From assembly GCA_964030785.1 (NCBI GenBank), contig OZ034968.1, positions 38,051,186 to 38,115,185 of the forward strand: a stretch of DNA of 64,000 nucleotides. The letters are read 5' to 3'. The first letter of the stretch is position 1, and each line of letters opens with the position of its first letter. Both the position numbers and the translations under genes were made by a program. Under the pieces are notes generated by a model that saw only the letters and a list, made by a program, of their open reading frames with translations, was not told where the DNA came from and ran no database searches. Below, piece after piece: positions 31,601-46,600 of the stretch. Source of the stretch: Siderastrea siderea. Lineage: Eukaryota; Cnidaria; Anthozoa; Scleractinia; Rhizangiidae.

Positions 31601-34600
31601 GGATGCAGCCGCAACTGGTGTTTCGGATTGGTCCAAGATGGATTTGGATCTTTATAATTTCTATTTGCAGTCGCCAGCACCTCTCCCCAATCTGCAGTCA
31701 TCAAAGTCCTTGTCTGCAACTGTGCCTGCAAGCAGAGGCCACAGTTCTCTCCCCCCTTACTGCATTTTCTGGAACAATGGGCAATGCCGCTGGCCTTTTG
31801 GGGAATGTCGCTGCTGCCATGTCTGCAGTTCGTGCGATGGGGATCACCCTTAGGTCAGCTGCCCCTTTCACACCTCCGGGGTTACTCGCTCCTGCTCCCC
31901 TTGCCCAGCCAAGGGGGACAGTACTTTGGGGATGGAACTTCCCACAGCTTCTTTTGTACATAGTGTCTATACATTGTTCCTGTTCCTCTTGATGAGCAGT
32001 GTGGACTTCTGTGCTGAGTGGTTTCGTTTTTGTTCAAGTTCAGTTGGTACACCCAGCATTTCTGTTCCAGTTCGTTTGTTTTCTCCATTGGCTCAGGTGC
32101 AGTTAGTCTCCCCGTTGCAGTTCTCCCAGTTTAAAGCTGAGTTGCGCGACAACCCTGATGAGACAGCAGCTACCTACCTTCTAACCGGTATCCTGGAGGG
32201 CTTCCACATTGGTTTTGAGGCCCCATCAGTCTCCTTGCAGTCAGCTTCTTCTAACATGTGTTCTGCCCTTGACCACCCGTCGTTCGTAGATGCCTACCTT
32301 GAGACGGAGGTGTCATGTGGTAGGGTTGCAGGCCCTTTCTCTTCTTCGCCTTTTCCAGGTTTGCACATCAGTCGTTTTGGGGTCATTTCAAAAAGCAACC
32401 AGCCTGGAAAATGGTGTCTGATCCTGGATTTATCATCTCCTGAGGGCCACAGCGTTAATGACATCATCCCAAAGCCCCCCATTTTCAGTTCAGTACGTCA
32501 CGGTCGACTCCTTCATAGACAGCATTGTGGCCCGGGGCCAGGGAACACTTATGGCTAAGTTTGATGTGGCTAGCGCCTATTGCAATGTTGCTGTCCATCC
32601 CCAGGATTGTCTGCTCTTGAGAATTACCTGGCATGAAAAACACTATGTTGACATGGCTCTTCCGTTCAGTTTGCAGTCGGCCCCATACATCTTCACTGCT
32701 ATTGCCGACATGGTCCAGTGGATGCTGACTCACAATCACAGCGATGATTTCCTTCGCCACCACCTGGATGATTTTCTGGCCCTATGTCCACCAGCTTCTC
32801 CAGTCTGTTATAACAACTTACAGGTATGTATCCAGCTGTGTTCCAGGCTAGGCCTCCCCCTACACCCGGACAAGCTGGAAGGCCCCTCAACCTCCCTGTC
32901 CATCCTTGGGATTGAGCTCAACTCAACCACTCTACAGGCCTGGCTTCCCACAGAGAAGAGAGAGAGGATCATTGCACTGCTGGAGACGTGGTCGTGTAAG
33001 CGGTTCTGGAAGAGACGGGAGCTAGAGACCCTTATTGGCCACCTCCACTATGCACGTAAGATCGCCCCTCAGGGTAAGATCTTTCTCCGATGCATGATCA
33101 ACTTACTCTGTTCCTTCAGGCATGATGACCACCCCATTAGACTGAATCTGGAGTTTTGTCAGGATTTAACGTTGTGGCGAGAACTCTTTCAAAGCTGGGA
33201 GGGTCTGAGTTTTTTCCTGATGCCTAAGTGGGCCCCCCTTCCTGATTTTCAAGTGTCTTCCGATGCCGCAGGCTCTCTGGGCTATGGAGCTATCTTTATC
33301 AACCAGTGGTTTTTTGGCACATGGACAGCTTCGCAACAGCCCCTATCTATCCCGTATGAGGAACTGTTCCCCATCATTGTGGCAGGGTACCTGTGGGGCC
33401 TTCAGTGGGCTTCGTGGTACATCAAGTTCTTATGCGACAACAAGTCAGTGGTGGCTGTCCTGTCCTCTGGTACTTCCAGAGACCCGGTTCTAATGGTTTT
33501 GTTGCATTACTTAGCATTGTTGGCAGTTGCCATTCATTTTCTTTTACAGCTACTTCAGTTTGTGGCAAAGCTAACCCAATTGCGGATGCTCTCTCCTGTT
33601 TCCAGTTCCAGTGATTCAGGTACCTGGGGCCCGTTTCTCAAAACTCCCGATAACTTTCCGGGCTCAAAAACTATTTTAGGTGGACAACATTCTCCAAAGG
33701 CTATACAATTGTTATCGATTTTGAAAGCTAAATTTTAATCTTTATAATTTCAGGAAGAATATCGCTAAGTTTGTGCCAATAACCCTAGTAAAAACAAACC
33801 CGGAATTCCGGTGGAATCCTGCCGGGATTCCAGCCCGGACTTTCCCGGAATTCCAGGCAGATTCCAGACGGATTCCACTGGAATTCCGCTGGAATCCGCC
33901 GGAATTATTGCCGGCATTCCGCCGGTATTCCACTGGAATTCCACCTGAATTGTTGCCGGCATTCCGCTGGTATAGCACTGGAATTCCAGCCAGAATTCCG
34001 CCGGAATTATTGCCAGCATTCCACCGGTATTCCACTGGAATTCTGCCAGAATTGTTGCAGGCATTCCGCTGGTATAGCACTGGTATTCCAGCCGGAATTC
34101 CGCCGGAATTATTGCCGGCATTCCACTGGAATTCCAGCCGGAATTCTGCCAGAATTATTGCCGGCATTCCGCCGGAATTCTGCTGGAATTGTTGCCGGTA
34201 TACCGCTGGTATTCCGGACAACTCCAGCTGGAATTCCACCGGAATTCCTGGCCCGAATACTGCTGGAATTCCAGAATTTAGATAGAATTCTGGCTTGGAA
34301 AACGGCATGATTATTGTCAGCATTTCGCCGGAATTCTCTCCACCCAGCATTGATTCAGAATTCATACATACAAACATACGTACTCATAAGCTTTATTTAT
34401 ACACGGTATCAAGTCATTCAAATTAAATATTATGCTGACTTCCATCAGTCAAGCTCGGTATGCCTGTGTCAGTAAAACATCAACAGACCAGACAGTATGA
34501 AACATGGACTGCGGACTATGGACTGGGTATAAAACATGGATTTAGGTATGAAACACAAACTATGGACTGAGGGCTAAGTCTGGGTGTAAAACGAGGATTA

Positions 34601-37600
34601 CCTCAAAACATTTGTACTTATGCAAACATAGAGCACCCAAAAATTGTCATGGTTGTCCCAAATTGCGAACTTACAAAACATCTCTCATTGTAACTTTTGT
34701 ATCAAAAGTTGCTTGCATAAAACATACTGTAAGATATGTCTAGCATGTAAATATAATGCAATCCAAGCCAGTGTTTCACTGTTCAAGTGCATTTGCTCCA
34801 TCGATCTATATCATGAGTTCTTGGCTTTTTGTCTTTTTCCAAACTGTAAACTTTGACTCTTAGTTTATCCACGCGTTTTTAAATAGAATAAAAAGTTTCT
34901 GTTGGTCTGTAAAAATTGCACTGATGACTGTGATTAAAGACAGTCAGTAAAACACAGTTTACAGGATTCATTTCAGTAACTGTTGCGTGTACTTGAAAAT
35001 ACGAGGTAGATCAATAGTATAGCTTACTGTACTCAAAACTCCTTCACATCCAACTGAACAGTTACAATGTCATTTGATCCCAATTTGAGGATTGGAACGC
35101 AACACTATTTTGAAGAAGGAAATTTAGCCACCATATCAATCTTGCACAAAACATCTTTGGGTTCTGATTAAATTTATTTGTTTGAATAGTACAGCAAACC
35201 CACCTGGAATAAACATTGGTGAGATGCCAACATCTACATCACATTTTTGTTTTTTTTTAGTCACGCAAGGACAGATTCAGTAGATTTTAAGTTTGTAATT
35301 TCCTATTTCTTCAGTTCAGTTGCACTCCTACAAGTAGTCTTTATTCTTAGTCCGTTTCCATAAAAAAATTAACCGCAGTTATTTGAGCTAGTACGCATTT
35401 TGTGTCCAGTCCTCTTTTCATACCCATTCCGTAGTCCGTAGTCCGTTACTCCACAGTCTCCCTTTTCTACTGACCGATCTTAACGGAACTCCTTAACATT
35501 ATTACTGATTCTGCCAAAATGTCGTTCTTGTTCATCTGGAATAACAGACTATATAAATTCTGTCACAAGGAAAAGTCAACTCAAGGATTAAGTCACCTCA
35601 AATTGTTAATTTTCTGCACAGCTTTCAGTTAAAATTAACTTCACTTGGACAAGTCCAAGTCTAGTTCCATTGCACAAAAATTCACCTAAAGACGTATCGC
35701 TATCATTTTAAGTTTGCCAAGTTTGTGGTGTAGTATATACTACGTAAATTTTATGGAAGCAATTTTAAAATAACAGGGAACACATGAATTTCTCACGTGA
35801 AGAAAAACATGTTTTCACGCACTTACCGCGGCGAATTCACTCGCAACTAATTATCTCCAGATGCAAACTTTTTCTTCGGCTTTTAAACTCCACCAAAGAG
35901 AAAATCCATAAGTCAACTTTATATTTAGTAGAGGAAGCTCGAAGCAATCCAAAACACACCATTTGTACAAATTGTAATCAACTTGTCTAACAAACGAATC
36001 GAATGCATTTCACAACACACTTATTGTTCTCGTAAACAATCACGTCCGGTTGATATTTTTCGCTGTAGTTAATTCTAAGCCCATTACAAGTTCGTGTCTT
36101 CAGTTTTTATTCTCTTGAACACCATCGAAAGCAAATTGGAGTTGATGTACATGCCCAAGAGCGAAACATCAACTTCTGAACAGGCAGGAGATTCAAACTG
36201 TAATGATCACGACCGCCAAAAGATAAACGGCTCATTTGAAAAACAGCATTCCATTGATATCAGTTTACATATCACGTGAAGATGCACGCGTGTGTTCACC
36301 AAAAACGGCACATTGTCACCTCCATTTTTTAATATTTTAACTTTAAGAGTGTCTGAAAAACATTAGATTTGTCTTTGAGGAATTTTAAACTCCATTGAGC
36401 CATATTAACTGAGACTGAACTGTTGCGTGTTCAAGTAGTAAAGACAGTAAAGTAACATTATCTCGGTCATCTGTCACGCACTCTCTCAACTTAGACTCCC
36501 CAAAGCGACTCTGCAAGCAGGGTAATTTACCTCTGGTAGACAAAAATGCGGGAAAAACGTGATTGTTTGGATCCTACGAGTGTTGAATTAGCTGGTGAGT
36601 CCAGAAGAATTTAATGTGTTTATCTTTATTCTGAACTTTCGCTGTCCAATCTACGGTCTTTGTATACATATCAAAACAGAATATACACTGACATTCTATT
36701 TTCCCCTTTGGTTCTTAACAATTTTTGTGGAACGTAGTGAACACAATAAAACATTTTTGAGCTGTAAGCACTTTGTATTTGATTAGTCCGGATAAACAGA
36801 AAATCGCCCACTTGTCCCGCTGCTTTTTTTGTGATTCCAAGTCCGACTGCAGTCCTTATTTTACTGCAATGATGATGTATGAACTTTGACAGATCACTGC
36901 CACTTCGTGTAAAAAAAAGCACTCCACAACTAGTTTTTGGTAAGTTTTGTAACATGTATGAAGAATCAATGGAAAACTTTCAGGGCATCCATGCATCTGT
37001 AATAACCGCACTGAGATGCAGCAAGACTAGAGTCTGGAATTCCGCCGGCCTCCAGATTTTCAGGCTGACTCCAGAGCTCCAGACCCGGAATTCCACTGGA
37101 CTCCAGACTCTGGACTGGAATGCCACAGATAACAAAATTCCAGACCCGGAATTCCACCAGACTCCAGCACTCTAATCCCGGAATCCGCCGAACTCCAGGA
37201 CCCCGAACCCAGGACACCAACCAGTTCCTCTAATATTCATTTGTTTTAACTCTGAAATCAGACTCAAACCTTTCCAAATTAAAAAGGAACCTACCCCAAA
37301 ACAATGCCCAAAATTTAAAAAAAATTAGACTTCAAAACTACTTCCCATATTTGCCAAACTGCAGACCACCTGTAGATAGCTCCAATCCCTTACTGATCCC
37401 TTATTTGCCCAGACTGAACCTGAAGTGATCCTTTGAATGTATTTTGAAGAACAAGTGGATTAACTAAAACCATTTAAGGGGGGGATATACCTGAATTTTG
37501 GGGAAATAGGATAAGATTTAAGAAAGAAATAAAAGGGGGAGTAAATTTTTGTACCCACTCCCAGACAGGCCAACCCTACGCAAGAGCACTTGGGGTTGTT

Positions 37601-40600
37601 TGTGCGGGCCTGTTTTGGTATTCGTCTATTAATTATTAACTTTAAAATTTAATTTTAACTCACCTTTAATTCTTAACAATTTTCAATTGTCTTAAAATTC
37701 ATCAAGTTTCCTCCCCCTTCTCCTTCTTTACATTTAATTTAAAAATCGCGAAAAAATTTGCTCAGATTTATGGGAACTCGCACTATGAGCCTATGATAGC
37801 ATTTTTGGATTGAGTGAAATCTCCTGGAGATAATTAAGAAAAAAGGCTAAAACATTTGGGGAAAAAGGTATCCAGGTGTAATCCCCCCTTAATGAAGTTA
37901 TTCTAAACACTTGCAAGTGTAGCTATCACTTTGCACTATTCAGCCGAAGCCAAGTCATTACAGTAATATCTTGGTCATCTTTCAAGAGGGGAGACTGTAC
38001 GCTACAACTCTGTTGACCATTAATCCTCAAGCACGTATTAGCCTTGCCGAGAGGGACTTGCTTAAAACATGAAAGATGAAGAAGAATTTGGGTGGGACCT
38101 TACATTGTTACTTCAAGATGTCAATATTAATTTGTTTGGTGCTTTTCTCAGGTGACCTTGCAGATGCCATAAGAAATTACACCAACATCAAATTTGGACT
38201 GTACCATTCTCTCTTTGAATGGTTTAATCCACTTTATTTGAAGGATCGTGCCAATAAATTTGAGACACAGGATTATGTCAAGGTAGATCCCATCTGAAAA
38301 CAAAAGTAAACAAAAATGGAGTGAGAGCAAGCATATCGACAGTTCAGACATCTGGATGTCTTATGGATGCCCTTTGTTTTCGAAGAAATATTTTATAAAG
38401 GAAAATTCACCTCCAGTAATCTTAAAGTCTTACTGGGGGCAATGCCTCCAGTAAATCCACATTTCAGTTTCTGGCAAACACCTCTGATCCAGAGGAGATT
38501 GAACAAATGTCGAGCATTATCAACTTTGCTGGCTCTTAAATACCATTTATATTTTAAATCCCTGACATCATGTAATTTGTTGATTTAATTTAATATACAT
38601 ACACATACACATACACATACATCTTGATCAATCGTTTAAACAGATAATTTTATTATCTGCAGTTATTTTAATGTGAGTTGGATAAAGGGTAATGATTAAA
38701 ACGTCCCCATGAGTATGTGTATTATCTGCAAAACCATTAAATAGGAGAGTTATTATTACACTACACACTTCTCTGTCATTTTAGTTGTTTTGTTCAATGG
38801 GTGTTGGAAAACCAGGTTATTTTAAGGGTGCAATGCACTGTCATATTTTGCATGTTCTTCTTTCCTTCATGGTAAAATGGCAATAAGCATGGATAAGGAT
38901 AACAGACACTTAAAGCATAAGTTATATCCATGTACACACATATCTACAATCAATATCACTATTAATCCACATTTTACACCTAATAATTTATTTATAATTA
39001 GTCTCTTTCATAATATCTAACCTGTGGGAAGTAGACAAAACATTTAATATGAGCTTTAATTACAAAGGGTGTTATTTTGTACTTAAAGGATATTCTCATG
39101 CCAGAGCTGTATGACCTGATCAACTCATATAAACCAGACTATCTGTGGTCAGATGGTGCTCAGGGACCATATACTTACTGGATGAGCAGGGAGTTTCTTG
39201 CATGGCTTTATAACGATAGGTGGGTATCACTCTGGGTCGAAAAAATGATTCCTCCATCTATATCTCCCAGAAAGTCATGGAGCCGCAGTTTTTCTTTCTT
39301 GAAGGTCCTGGAGTCTTATAGTGGCTCCTGGTAATTGAAATAAAATCTTGGCCCTTGAAAAATTCATCTGTTTCTGTCTTGAAAATGTGTTAAATCTACT
39401 TTAACTTTGGGTTGATTGCAGTTCGGTTAGAGATTTCTTCCTGCAATTAAAATTTAGAAGGATGCATGAATCTGTGTGAGTGCCATCTGACATTAAAGGC
39501 TTATTGGGGGAGGGGGGGGGGGGGGTGGAGAGACTGAAAGATATGTGGTACAGAATGGAATGCACATGGATATAGAGACGTTGGAATGAGGCTACACAAT
39601 TAGCAAGAAAAAAGCCAGACTCAAAGAGCTTTGTTTTAATGCCTCATATGGGACTTGGCACCCAAGTATTACCATATATTTAAGTTAGGTACTAGGTGGC
39701 TTTAAGTGAAGTGTGTATTAGTGTCAGTTTTGATTGAGGTATTGATCTGTGCAAATTAACTTGAAGAGTTCTACAATTTTTACTCTATCAACACGTACTA
39801 ACCCTGGCTTTAGGCTACTTCCTCATAATACCTATACGGATATGTACTTCCCAACGGGGTCGTGATTTTGGGACTCCTCATCTAAAATGGGTATCCATAT
39901 TTGAGACATTTTTTGTAGTTTGGGGTGTAATGTTGCAAACACACGAAAGCTTCAAGAAATCAGCAGTGATTTTAGATTATTTATAGGGAAATAAATAAAA
40001 GGCTAATTCACTAATGGGGAAAATAACACAACCTGGTTTGCATAGAAAACAGTTGTATTTCGGAGGTATAAGTCGAGCAAACAAAGAAATAGCTTTTCTA
40101 AAATTGTGGGGTTTGGAAATTTAGTGAAAATCTAGAACAGGGTATTAAAAAATTACCTATTTGTAGAATGAGGTATCACTGAATGCAAAACCCTTCTATA
40201 ATGGGGTCTAATTTTGGAGGCCTGAGTGGCATACACCCACCCAAAACCTACTCGAGTACCCCCTTCCCCCCCCCCCCCCCCTCCTGGGTCCTTACGAATA
40301 AGTTAATTGCCTCATGCGTCTCTGGATCAGTGAGCAGGATGTAGAAATAATCACTACAGGATTGAGAAAGATGGGTTTCAAAATTTTTCTTTGTTTGGCT
40401 ATTAATGTCAGTTACCAACAAGATTATTTTTCCTCTCATAAACTGCACAGAAATGTACGGTGATGTTAATTGCCTAATGATGGATTTTGAATGCCAGAAA
40501 TGCAAGACCATTCTGGTACCTGTTATGTTTTCTTGTTTTGTCGTTGCAGCCCTGTTAAAGACACAGTTGTGACAAATGATCGTTGGTGTAACAATGGATG

Positions 40601-43600
40601 TACTTGTCACCATGGCGGTGTGTACACTTGTCGTGATCGCTACAATCCAGGTAACAATTTATTATTTCCATGTGCATAGTACATTATTGTAACAAGTCAT
40701 GATTCTAAATGATGCACATGGGGGAACTCTCACAATGTGCAGTCAAATACAAGAACGTAATGGGGGCATAGCTACAGAAATGCTATGGAAATGCCGTCAT
40801 TAGTACAAACGGCAAATTGGAAAAAATATTGTTTTGAGTCTGTGTACCGGTAATTGCCACCATTTAAAGGTGATTTGCAGCAATTTTCTCTACGCTGTTA
40901 CTGCATTGGAACCCCACTTTACGGAGACCCACTTAATATGGGCATCTGCTTATTATTTTTTAACCAGACAGAAAGCTCTTATAATGGACACTCTTTTCTG
41001 ACCTGAGTGACACACTGCCATGTAAAGTTAACTTAGCTTTGTGGACACGGCCAACAGTTTTTCAAACGTTTTGTACGATATTTAGTCCAGTTAGCAGAAT
41101 TGCAAACTAGAAATGTCAGTACAAAGCAAAGTTGCAGACAACTTTAGGTAGATTACATTGCGCTCTGCGCATAAATTTGGAACAAGAGAACTTTAATGCA
41201 AGACATTTGACTATTTGACTGAGCATGAAGCATCTTCAGGTTGACCTAAAGTTATATACATAATCTTTCAAAGATAACAAAAGAGACATAAAATTTTGTT
41301 CTGTTGCTTATAAATTCAGTATGCTTTAATCTTTGTATTAATAAAACATGTGCCCATGACATTTATTCCAACAGCCTGCTTGTTACGGCACCTGTGTGCC
41401 TCGTTTTCATTTCGTAGAATTTTATGTATTTCCCTTTTTTACCGCATTTATGTCACAATGATTTCCCGCTAGCTACCACGTGACCTTGACTTAAATATCG
41501 CGAAACACATGTAAAACCCCATAAGGCTCACAGAAATTCGACGGGAACCACCAGTTATTGCTGCTTAACTCAGAACCTACTAGAGCGTTCGCCCCAACAC
41601 GTCCTACCATACAGGATCGCTGTTACAGTTAACACAATAAACCTGAGCCTTGTGGAACCTGTGAGTCACTAGTCTTTTTAGTTTCACGGATCTCTCCGCC
41701 ACCGGAGCTGACGCCGCTACAGTCGAATTTCTGTACAGTTCAAGACCGGCAAGGACAAGCACGCTCAACCGAGCAACAGATAAGTCCAACCCTGGAAACA
41801 CTTGGTCAGTCAAGCGAGGAAGTCTGTTCCATTATCCTAACTTAGCTGCAAGTAAAACTGAGGAGAAGAGACGAGCACATGCTCACAGAAGACTGGATGA
41901 ATGGAGTATTGTTAAGAACTCAAACGCCACACAAAGAAGAACATTCGCAAAGTGAGCGATTACACCACTGGAGAGACTGGAGACGCAGCCAGCGACGTTA
42001 CCTTATTAACCTTAGAAGTTTAGATAGTTTGAGTTCGTAGCACGAACGAACTTTATTGCGTACACAATACAATCTTACAAGAACAAACGTGTCTTTGAGT
42101 CATCACTTTCCGAACGTTCGCCGAATACCAAAAGGTACGCCATGAGCCACTCGGAAAAGGAGGATCAAAAAGCAAAACTTGCCGTTACACCCGACGAAAC
42201 AACAGACACTGGTTTTAGCGAAACCATTTGTAGAAATGCCGCAGGAATTAGCACAGAAACTTCTGAATATTCTAAAGAAACTGAATTACCGGAAAAGCGC
42301 ACAATAACTATGACAGAAAAAGGATTGGAGTTCCGTTCTGCTGTAAAAGAAAAATTAGCGAGGGCGGCAAACAAAAACTTCCACGCGCATGTCACCGCAT
42401 ACCACGCATTCTTGGTTAGTTCAAAAGACCGGAACATGATAGACGATAAAATAAAAGAATTGGTCATGCTCGCCGAAAAAACTGAGCTCGAATTATCTGC
42501 TTGGCTTGATTTGGAGAAGAGCACTCCTAAAGCTGAGGTTATTACGGATTTACTCGTAACCGTAAAGGATTCCCTTCAAGGTGCTCAGAGCGCTGCGTTC
42601 AACAAACTAGCGTCTCTGGACAAAGAAGAAACCGCATCCGTTCGATCAACGTCACGCAAGACAAATTGTTCTAAAACCCCGTCTAAAAGGTCAACTTCAT
42701 CCGGCGGGTCGCTTTCTTCAAAGCAAACTCTGATAAGCGTGAAAGCAAGGCATGCCTCATTAGAACAAAAGATCAGATTTAGCGATGCTATCGAAGAAAA
42801 ACAAAAGGCGCTAAATAAATTAAAACTCCAACAACAATTGAGTGAAACTTTAGCGGAGGAAGCCGTATATGAGGAGGCGTTGAAAGACGAATGTCTATTT
42901 GAACTTGAGGGGTCAGAATTACCAAACGAGACGGAACAGATGATAGATCGGTTCATGGCGCAACCAGAATTCGATCCCAGATCTCTAAGTCCAACTGCCG
43001 GTTTGTTGTCAGCGGTAATTCCTAACACAGAACACCCAGTTAAATCATCTTCTGACACAGGACTCCCAGCTGTCTCATCCTCTGGTACAGGTCTCCCAAC
43101 TGCCTCCATGCCTAACACAGGACACCCAGCTGCCCCAACCCTGACACAGGATACCCAGCTGCCTCATCTTCTGGCACAGGACTCCTAGCTGCCTCCATGC
43201 CTTATATAGCTACCTCATCTCTCAATACAGGTCACCCATGAACTTCACAGTTCCCCGCCTTTTCTGTTGGTTTAGACAGCTTAAACACTTCGCAGCTATT
43301 AGTGTCGCAAACAACAAACAGCCTTACTGCTCCTAAGCTCTCCAAAAATACAAGCACTCCAGTCACCCCACCTAAGCTGGCCTCTGGCACGATTTATCCA
43401 GTTATTTCGTCAACCCACGAGCCCTTACACGCCAGTTTGAGTTTGGGAACTTCCCAGCATCCTTCAGGCGCGATTATTAGAAGCGTGAATCCTGCGTCTC
43501 CGTCGGTCTAGGAACTGCGTCCCGAGGCTGAAGTATGCACCCCTAAGACTTTTCCGGCCACTGCATACCACGAGTTAAGGCCAAGTCCATTTCCCAGAAT

Positions 43601-46600
43601 CACCCTCCACCGAGTGCAGACAGCGTCCATCAAATCACCGAGGCCCTCGCCAAGGTTACTCAGTTACAGCGACTGCCACAAGCCAAGCCATCCGTCTTCA
43701 GAGGCGACGGGGTGGACACCAAGTTCTTTATATGGGAGACAGCCTTCGACGCTCTCATTGATTCTGCACCCATCAGCGCTCAGCAGAAGCTTTATCTTCT
43801 CTATCAACACTTACATGGAAAAGCGAAAAAAGTCGTTGAGCAACTCCAATACATGGTCGGTGCAAACCCTGAAATTGCCTATAACGAAGCCAGAAAGAAA
43901 CTTAAACAGCGTTTCGGTCGCAGTGCAATCGTAGCCACAGACTTTGAGAAGAAACTTTCTAACTGGCCAAAGATTGCAAACAGTGACGCACAAGGCCTAA
44001 GAGACTTTAGCGACTTCCTACAACAAGTTGAAATAGCAAAAACGCATTTACCGAGTTTGAAAATTTTTGAGTATCCTTCTAAGCTGCAAACATTGGTTGA
44101 AAAACTCCCTAGTTGGTTCCTAACCAAATGGTCAATAAAGGTTCAAACGTTGCAACAAGAAAAAGGCTGCGACGCATTTCCGAGACTATCCGAGTTTGTA
44201 GACGAAGTGACCTTTCACGCGGATCGCATGAACATTCCGCAAATATTTCATCATGGACAGACTGCGACTAATTCTACGTCAACCAGCTCTCAGCCACGCA
44301 GGAAACTACCAGGGTCTACCACATTGACCTCAAAAACAGGCAATGCAAATCATACCCCGTTACCCGAATCAAAGAAAGAAACTTCTGCAAAGAAATCCAC
44401 CGAAAACTCTTCAGTTGTTAAGAAACTGTGTCTCTTTCACAAAACAAAGACCCACACACTAAATGAGTGCCAGAAGTTTCGCCAACTGAGCTTAGATGAC
44501 AGAAGAGAGTTTTTTAAGGAAAACAAACTATGTTTCAAGTGCGTGGCTTCCGACAAGCATTTCGCCGAAAATTGTGATCAGAACCCACCACAATGTGACA
44601 TTTGCCAAAAAAAAAAACACCTTACAGCTATGCACAACGAGACAAAGCCGTCAGATAGTGAGAATACATCCACAGCTTGCATGCAAGTCTGCGGGAGGGA
44701 GGAATCCGGTCAGTCGTGTGCTAGGATCGTCCTAGTGAAAGTATCTCACCAGTCGAACCCGAATCAGGAATTAACTACGTACGCGGTCCTAGACGACCAG
44801 TCCACCGACGTGTTCATCTCTGACGCTTTATTAGAAAAACTAGAAGCAGACGCACCGGAGCTCGACCTACAAGTTAACACAATTGTCGGCTCAAACACCA
44901 TAAGGACAAGGAAGATCACCGGGGTCTACCTTCAGGACATCGAGCACGAGTACGGACCAATCAAAGTCCCCTTTGCCTATACAAGGGAGTTCATCCCGGC
45001 TTCACATGAGGACATCGCCACCCTGTATGTAGCCAGTCAATGGAAGCACTTGTCTAAGATCGCCGACAAGATTCACCACCGTGCAGATGTCGACATTGGC
45101 TTACTTATTGGTCGAAATGTTCCAGCGGCCTTTCAACCAATGAACGTCATATCCGGTCAAGAGGATGAACCCTGGGCAGAACAGTACAAGTTCGGCTGGA
45201 CGATAATTGGGCGCGTATGCAAGGATAAGCCCTCACAATCAACATCAGCGTCAGTAAATCGAGAAACCGTGGAAAGAGAAACGCTCCTGGACCGCGCAAT
45301 AGAAACACCTAAGACACATCCTTTCATAAGCCCCACATTATCTTCCAAGGACATGACAAGTCCAAAACAAGTACGCGAAATGATGGAACTCAATTATAGT
45401 GAAATTCACCATAGTCGCAAGATTTGTGGAACTGAGCAAACTGAGTCTATGGAAGACAAATGCTTTAGAGAAATACTGGACAAAGGCCTGCACAAAAATA
45501 CAAATGGTAACTGGGAGGCACCGCTACCTTTCAAAACAGATGCTATCACCCTACCTAACAACAGAAAGCACTGTCTGAGAAGACTTCTCTCTCTCAAGAG
45601 AAAGCTCTTAAACGATGACAAGTTGAAATCGGATTACTTAGCCTTTATGAAGAAGACACTCGATAACGGCCATGCTAGTCGAATCCCCGCAGATCAGTTG
45701 AGCACAGCTACAGGCAAGGTTTGGTACCTCCCTCACTTCAATGTCTACCATCCGCGGAAGCCTGATCAAATCTGAGTCGTGTTTGACTGCAGTGCTGTCT
45801 TCGAAAACGAGTCACTGAACTCCCTGATAGGAGTACTCACTTGATTTCGTAAAGAAGAAGTAGCCTTCACCTGTGACATTGAACAAATGTTCCACAGCTT
45901 CTACGTTAATTCTGACGACAAAGATTTTCTACGGTTTCTGTGGTCTGAAAGTAATGATCTTTCAAACCCGATCATTGAATACCGAATGAACGTACACCTC
46001 TTCGGTGCAGCTTCATCCCCTGGAGTGGCGAACTTCTGTCTTCACCGAACAGCGGAAACTCACAGGCAAGAGTTCGGCGACCAGGCATCAGATTTTCTCC
46101 GCAGAGATTTTTACGTAGACGATGGTCTTAAATCCGTCCCTACAGTAGAGCAAGCGCTCGAGCTGATCAAGAATACATAGTCCTTGTGTGCAAGCGACAA
46201 CCTGCGCCCCCACAAGTTCGCAAGCAACCGCAAGGAGGTTCTCGAAGCTCTACCGGCTGATGACCGCGCGAAAGATCTCAAGAACTTAGACCTTAGACAC
46301 GACACCATGCCAGTTCAGAGGTCGCTCGGTACATACTGGTGCATCGAGTCAGACACATTTGGATTTCGTATCGAACTTAGAGACAAGCCTACAATGCGCC
46401 GTGGAATTCTGTCTACTATCAGCTCAGTTTACGACCCACTTGGAGCAGTATCGCCCGTCATATTAGTCAGCAAACAAATACTGCAAGCACTCTGTTGCCA
46501 AAACGTCAATTGGGATGACCCAGTACCTGACGATATCCTTCCACAATGGGAAAAATGGCGAACAGAACTGCCACTTCTGGAGAAACTTGCGTTTCCTCGC

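Noticed and set aside
33742..34377. 211-codon minus-strand and 170-codon plus-strand ORFs rich in Asn/Gly/Ile/Pro
   Set aside because: Pure translations of the GGAATTCC minisatellite whose units are multiples of three.
42165..43118. Minus-strand ORFs of 119 and 177 codons inside the BEL gag region
   Set aside because: Antisense shadows of the gag frame.
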